DNA from: an uncultured Draconibacterium sp.
GTDB taxonomy: Bacteria > Bacteroidota > Bacteroidia > Bacteroidales > Prolixibacteraceae
NCBI RefSeq assembly: GCF_963677565.1
Contig: NZ_OY781981.1
Coordinates: forward strand, 3,154,001-3,218,000
Length of the DNA stretch: 64,000 nucleotides
Reading direction: 5' to 3'
Shown here: piece by piece, positions 60,141-64,000 of the stretch
Position numbering within the stretch: the first letter of the stretch is position 1
Layout: each line of letters starts with the position of its first letter
Program-made: the position numbers and the translations under genes
The notes under the pieces: generated by a model
What the model saw: the letters and a program-made list of their open reading frames with translations, nothing else
Told to the model about the DNA's origin: nothing
Databases searched by the model: none

Positions 60141-61709
60141 TTAAAAGTTAATTCCGAATTGTAGATTTATATATGTGCGGTCAGGATTATTTGCCATTTG
60201 AGAAAATTGTTTGGTGTAATTGGCATTCAGATACATCTGCATCCACTCTCGATACATTTTTATTTTTTTCCCGACACCAATTTTTGCCCCAATTTCCGAC
60301 ATTGCAGAATTGTAATAATCGAAATCGTTCTCAACAAAATCGGTATTTGTCAGCTCCAAAAGTGTTTCTTCATCAACCAGTTTATAATAACTGTCGAATC
60401 CTTTTTGGTATTTTCCATTGATCTCAAAAATCAGGTCGGCAAAAGATGTAAGTATCTCTTTTTTCACGGATGCATTTAACGAGTAGTATTTGAGTTGTTG
60501 TTCATTCTTTTCGGGCACAAAATAGTAAGATGATTCGCTGGTGTAAAGCTCACCACCAAGTGCCATTCCCCAGTTATAATGATTTTTGTTTAAAAGTTTA
60601 TAATAATCGTAGTTTACACCAACTGTATTTTCCTGATGCCAGTATAATACATATTTGGCAGCGGTTGACCATTGGTAATTTTCCTGTACCTGTTTTGGTT
60701 CAACAACCGGTTCGTGTCCGTAAATATGTTTGTCGTTAAAATGTAGTTTTAACCTTTTAACAGCTTGATCACTTTCGCCAAAAAGGAATACAGAATTTAC
60801 ATCGGTTTGAAATTTCTCGATTAGTACCACCTGAAGAGGAACACTCACACCTCGTTTTATATCTGTTTCTTTCTGAAAGAACGATATTTCTGTCATGTTT
60901 TGAAGTGCTGAACCATTAAAGCTGAATTGAAGAGCACCGCCAAGAGTTGTTACTTCCTGCGTTCTCAAATCACGTTCGTATGAAGATGAGAATACACCGA
61001 GCCCCTTAAAGTGGTAAAAGGTGTAGGTCGAATCTGCTACCAGTTCTACCTCAATATCTTCTTTGGCGGTTTCAATCTTGAAGTTTAATCCAATGTTGAA
61101 ATTATTGATGGTGTATACGATTCCGGGTTTAAATCTAAAATCGGTGGCTTTGTTCACCGGCCTTGGATCCTTTCTCCGTGTACCAACCCCTGTTTGGTAA
61201 TTCACTTCAAATCCCAAATTCAGTCGTTCGTTGGCATGCCATGCAGCTTTGGCATTCATATCGAAATATTCTTTAATGTATTTTCCACCAATGTCGTCGC
61301 CAAGTGTGTAAGGATTGTCGTTGTATGGTTCCATAACATCTGCCCAGCGAATTTCTTTGTCAACCTGACTGTAATAACTAAAATCGCCGTAGAAATTCCA
61401 GTTTTTTAAATGCGTGTAACCATTGGTATAAAATCCGTACTGAAGGTTTTCCTGGCCTTGCTGAAACAAGTGATAGTCGCCTTTACTGTTGTTGTAAAAA
61501 ACCGATACTCTACCTATCCTTCGGGGCAGCTCAAGAAATTGTAATCCGGCAGCATTCTCCGAAACCGACCAGGGACTTTTTAGTAGTAAAATAGATTCGG
61601 TCGACTGTGACGATCGTAATGAATCAGCATCGCTGGAATTTGCCCGGCAAACATTAAACAATGCTATTAAAACGATGAGAAAAAATGTTATGTGCTTTAT
61701 CCTATTCAT
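60141..61709 (-). CDS. DUF6850-type outer membrane beta-barrel protein
   Basis: 522 residues. Signal peptide about 1-23. The rest is rich in aromatic and alternating residues, as in a 16- to 20-strand barrel, ending YINLQFGINF with the terminal phenylalanine. QFLELPRRIGRVSVFYNNSKGDY near the start is typical. The family assignment to DUF6850 is by overall layout and position. It follows the DUF4876 lipoprotein directly (its start is adjacent to that stop). Confidence 0.75.
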   Translation of the reverse strand: MNRIKHITFFLIVLIALFNVCRANSSDADSLRSSQSTESILLLKSPWSVSENAAGLQFLELPRRIGRVSVFYNNSKGDYHLFQQGQENLQYGFYTNGYTHLKNWNFYGDFSYYSQVDKEIRWADVMEPYNDNPYTLGDDIGGKYIKEYFDMNAKAAWHANERLNLGFEVNYQTGVGTRRKDPRPVNKATDFRFKPGIVYTINNFNIGLNFKIETAKEDIEVELVADSTYTFYHFKGLGVFSSSYERDLRTQEVTTLGGALQFSFNGSALQNMTEISFFQKETDIKRGVSVPLQVVLIEKFQTDVNSVFLFGESDQAVKRLKLHFNDKHIYGHEPVVEPKQVQENYQWSTAAKYVLYWHQENTVGVNYDYYKLLNKNHYNWGMALGGELYTSESSYYFVPEKNEQQLKYYSLNASVKKEILTSFADLIFEINGKYQKGFDSYYKLVDEETLLELTNTDFVENDFDYYNSAMSEIGAKIGVGKKIKMYREWMQMYLNANYTKQFSQMANNPDRTYINLQFGINF

Positions 61710-62912
61710 TTATTCACTTGCAATTACTCCCGGAGTTGGCTCCTGGTTGGTAAGAAAATCATTAGCTGAGTTGTTCGTGTCGACATAGACGGTACGTCCG
61801 TTTATCACTTCTTTTACTTTTCTTCTGATAGAAACGCCTTGGTAGCTTCCAAGGTGTTGTATGTAACCCACATCGATACTGTTTGGAAGGCGTTTAAATA
61901 CGCCGCGGTCGTCTAATCGCAGGTTATCGACACCATCGATTACCCAGGCACGGGGAACCATAAAGCAGTTAAAAGAACCTCCCGGCTCGATCATAAAATT
62001 ATCGGGATCAGTAAAAACAACTTCCAGGTCATCCGAAGGCAAACGGAAAATTATTACAGGTTGACCACGTACATCCATTACCATTGCAGTTCCTTGTGTG
62101 AGCCTTTGCATTAAAATATTCGGTACACCCGGAACATCAACATATTTACCATCTTCAACTACCATTTCCCAGGCAGCGATTGACAGATCAAATGAATTGG
62201 GATTTCCATTCGGGTCGTCTCTGTGATTTAAACCCGATAAAGCAATAATAAATGATTCTCCGGGTTGAATGGGATAATCTTCTCCGGAGCCAGGAACTAT
62301 GGCTACAAAGCTCCACAGCGGAATGCGTGGCAGAAGATCGCCATTCTCATCTACCCAGGGAGTAGGCTCGTAACTAACCGTGTGACGGATTACTCCAAAA
62401 CACAATCCATCCGAGTACAACACCTCGTCGGTATTGTTATAGATCTCAATGAACTTGTCTGCTCCGTATGATTTGTCTTCCGGTGTTCGGCTGCCGGAAC
62501 AATAAAATTCTTTTATTACAAAACCTTCATTTTCGATTGAGTATTCGGTTTCGAGTGTTAAAGTGATATCATCGTCAAGAATTAATTCACCGGTTAAACT
62601 ACCGTTGAATAATAGTGTTTTTTCTGTTGGGTAACCATCGATATCGATGGTATGTTTCTCCTGAAATGAAATCAGAATATCATAGTTTCCGCCTCTTACA
62701 TTAAAAGTAGCTATTCCTTCATTATTGGTTTGGGCCGTATATTCCCGGCTGGTTTGCACATTTCGAACAATGATCTCCTGATCATTTACAGCTCCACCAT
62801 CGTTGATGTTCTCAGGATAGCTGGCTTTAACTGAGAAATAATAAGTAGCAGGTTCATCGTAGCTTTCGCATGCCACAAGAAACACAAGTATCAGGTATAA
62901 AAATTTTTTCAT
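61710..62912 (-). CDS. DUF4876 surface lipoprotein
   Basis: 400 residues. The lipobox FLVACES gives a lipoprotein with Cys14 or so. An N-terminal beta-sandwich (about 20-130), probably carboxypeptidase-like, is followed by a larger domain (about 130-400) rich in beta strands that contains a lamin-tail-like pattern (EIYNNTDEVLYSDGLCFG). It fits DUF4876. It probably sits on the outer membrane next to the TonB receptor as a binding protein, in the way that SusD works with SusC; this comparison is inference. Confidence 0.78.
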   Translation of the reverse strand: MKKFLYLILVFLVACESYDEPATYYFSVKASYPENINDGGAVNDQEIIVRNVQTSREYTAQTNNEGIATFNVRGGNYDILISFQEKHTIDIDGYPTEKTLLFNGSLTGELILDDDITLTLETEYSIENEGFVIKEFYCSGSRTPEDKSYGADKFIEIYNNTDEVLYSDGLCFGVIRHTVSYEPTPWVDENGDLLPRIPLWSFVAIVPGSGEDYPIQPGESFIIALSGLNHRDDPNGNPNSFDLSIAAWEMVVEDGKYVDVPGVPNILMQRLTQGTAMVMDVRGQPVIIFRLPSDDLEVVFTDPDNFMIEPGGSFNCFMVPRAWVIDGVDNLRLDDRGVFKRLPNSIDVGYIQHLGSYQGVSIRRKVKEVINGRTVYVDTNNSANDFLTNQEPTPGVIASE

Positions 62913-62928
62913 GACTTCGCTTAATTAT

Positions 62929-64000
62929 TTAAAACTGCATTTTAATATCTGCTCCAAAATAAGGAGCATTGTTTCTACGTATATACCTTCCTTCCCGTTC
63001 ATTTAATTCCCATGGGCGTATATTCAGGAAATTATTGGCATAAAAGGATAGCTTAAAGCGTTGAGCAATATCTTTCGATATTTTGATGTTACAAAGTATT
63101 AGTGGAGACAAGGTTAACGGATCAAAGCGATATCGCCTTTCTGTGTCAATGGCCAGTTGGTGAATCGATTCTTGAAAATCGTCGATTGTATATTCATGTT
63201 CTATGCCATCATAGGTGCTGTAGCTGGTTGGTAAATAGTAGTAGTAATAATCTTCATCATGCGAGCTGAACAGATCCGGCTGTTCAAGGTAGTCGCGTAA
63301 TTCGGCAAGCGTGTAAAACTTATAATCATCATAGGTTTTTCGCCAGTCTTTTTCGTACCAAACAACTTGTGTGGTTAAGGTTACCAGCATTTTTATTTCA
63401 GGGATGTGAGTAATAATATTCAGGTTAGAATTCAACCTTTCCTTAACTGTACCATATCCCAACTGATTGGGGAACTTTGCGATAAAAGAGACCTGTTTAC
63501 TTGAATTGCCCTCGTAGATGGTATATTGAACAGTTTCCCAATAAGGAGCATCAGTAGTATATGTTTCGGTTTGTAACCAGGCTCCGTTAAGATTAAAAGA
63601 GGTGCGCAATGCTTTAATTTTACCAAAGTCAATATTATATTCCACTCCTCGTTTTATTCGGGTCCGGGCATTTCTGTAGGTACTGTAGCTTTTCCATTTT
63701 TCGTCCATTTCGTATGGAACTGCAACGGTTTCGCCAGTTTCCGGATCATCGTAAAAAACACCTTCTCCTTCAATAAAATACGGACTTAAGCCTGCATCGG
63801 GTTGTTCGTAATCTTTATAGGTCATCAGGAAATAATTCCTGTCGGTAATAAATCCGCCTTCATGTTTTTCATAAAAACCGGTAATACGTGATTTAATTTC
63901 TCCCAATTGAAAGTCGATCCCTGCCTCGTATTTTTTACTGTGTGAAGCTTTAAGGTCGTAATTCCTGGTATCTTCCATAACTTTTGTTGTGGCTACTACC
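62929..64000 (-). CDS. TonB-dependent outer membrane receptor (partial, N-terminus outside the window)
   Basis: The C-terminal 356 codons are present and the frame stays open through base 64000, so the start is upstream; the ATG at 63978 is internal. The region has the alternating strand pattern of a TonB-receptor barrel (KYEAGIDFQLGEIKSRITGF), with KLSFYANNFLNIRPWELNER near the end, and finishes FGADIKMQF with the terminal phenylalanine. It is first of the genes seen in the leftward operon, with a 16-base gap to the DUF4876 gene. Confidence 0.88.
   Translation of the reverse strand, partial: VVATTKVMEDTRNYDLKASHSKKYEAGIDFQLGEIKSRITGFYEKHEGGFITDRNYFLMTYKDYEQPDAGLSPYFIEGEGVFYDDPETGETVAVPYEMDEKWKSYSTYRNARTRIKRGVEYNIDFGKIKALRTSFNLNGAWLQTETYTTDAPYWETVQYTIYEGNSSKQVSFIAKFPNQLGYGTVKERLNSNLNIITHIPEIKMLVTLTTQVVWYEKDWRKTYDDYKFYTLAELRDYLEQPDLFSSHDEDYYYYYLPTSYSTYDGIEHEYTIDDFQESIHQLAIDTERRYRFDPLTLSPLILCNIKISKDIAQRFKLSFYANNFLNIRPWELNEREGRYIRRNNAPYFGADIKMQF

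Overview
The window reads as chromosomal DNA of a member of the Bacteroidota, most likely a marine Marinilabiliales/Prolixibacteraceae-type anaerobe or facultative organism. This is inferred from family content: DUF4199, DUF4252, DUF4857, DUF4876, DUF6850 and DUF3078 proteins, a TonB-dependent receptor, LytTR signalling, a seven-subunit-type V/A-ATPase, a 2-oxoacid:ferredoxin oxidoreductase and a bd oxidase. Promoters of the Bacteroidota TTTG-N19-TAnnTTTG type and weak use of Shine-Dalgarno sites agree. No phage, plasmid, transposase or CRISPR array is visible.

Layout. 1-954: glycosyltransferase (cut by the edge) and DUF4199 protein. 1167-2079: SRP RNA and a duplicated tRNA-Thr/tRNA-Tyr pair with a wrecked third tRNA-Thr between the copies. 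2129-11759: V/A-type ATPase operon (transcribed leftwards: USP, E, DUF2764, A, B, USP, D, I, K). The K subunit carries the residues of a sodium site and two universal-stress-protein genes are built into the operon. 11925-15455: EamA transporter, a MITE-like element and pheT. 15695-19760: M3 peptidase, then an ECF sigma / anti-sigma-like / DUF4252 unit. 19892-20737: secreted NIF3-like protein. 21076-23878: four-subunit 2-oxoacid:ferredoxin oxidoreductase.

23938-30132: a membrane-anchored AraC/TolB-like/TPR regulator faces, across a 332-base region with four TGCRTCA repeats, an acyltransferase-ankyrin fusion gene, a beta-lactamase-fold hydrolase and a tandem C_GCAxxG_C_C protein. 30264-31341: beta-barrel protein and a small orphan. 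31342-32435: about 1.1 kb without a convincing gene. 32442-35497: DUF255 thioredoxin-fold protein and a coupled FAD oxidoreductase. 35552-36724: secreted M29-type aminopeptidase. 37118-40297: TPR histidine kinase, LytTR regulator and a solo LytTR protein. 40381-45767: a run of envelope proteins (OmpA-like, DUF3592, AIM24, beta-barrel, orphan, DUF3078).

46099-53992: EamA transporter, DUF6132 plus thioredoxin, GH3 beta-glucosidase, rsmE, cydAB and a SixA-type phosphatase. 54048-57069: monooxygenase-fold protein, phosphodiesterase, a gene split by an in-frame TAG, a PLD-family protein and prmA. 57110-57252 is a compound inverted repeat of REP/BIME type. 57337-64000 is a tightly packed leftward operon: TonB-dependent receptor, DUF4876 lipoprotein, DUF6850 barrel, ABC ATPase, ABC permease and DUF4857 membrane protein. 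It looks like one envelope-spanning system with no assigned substrate and is the best candidate here for an undescribed system.
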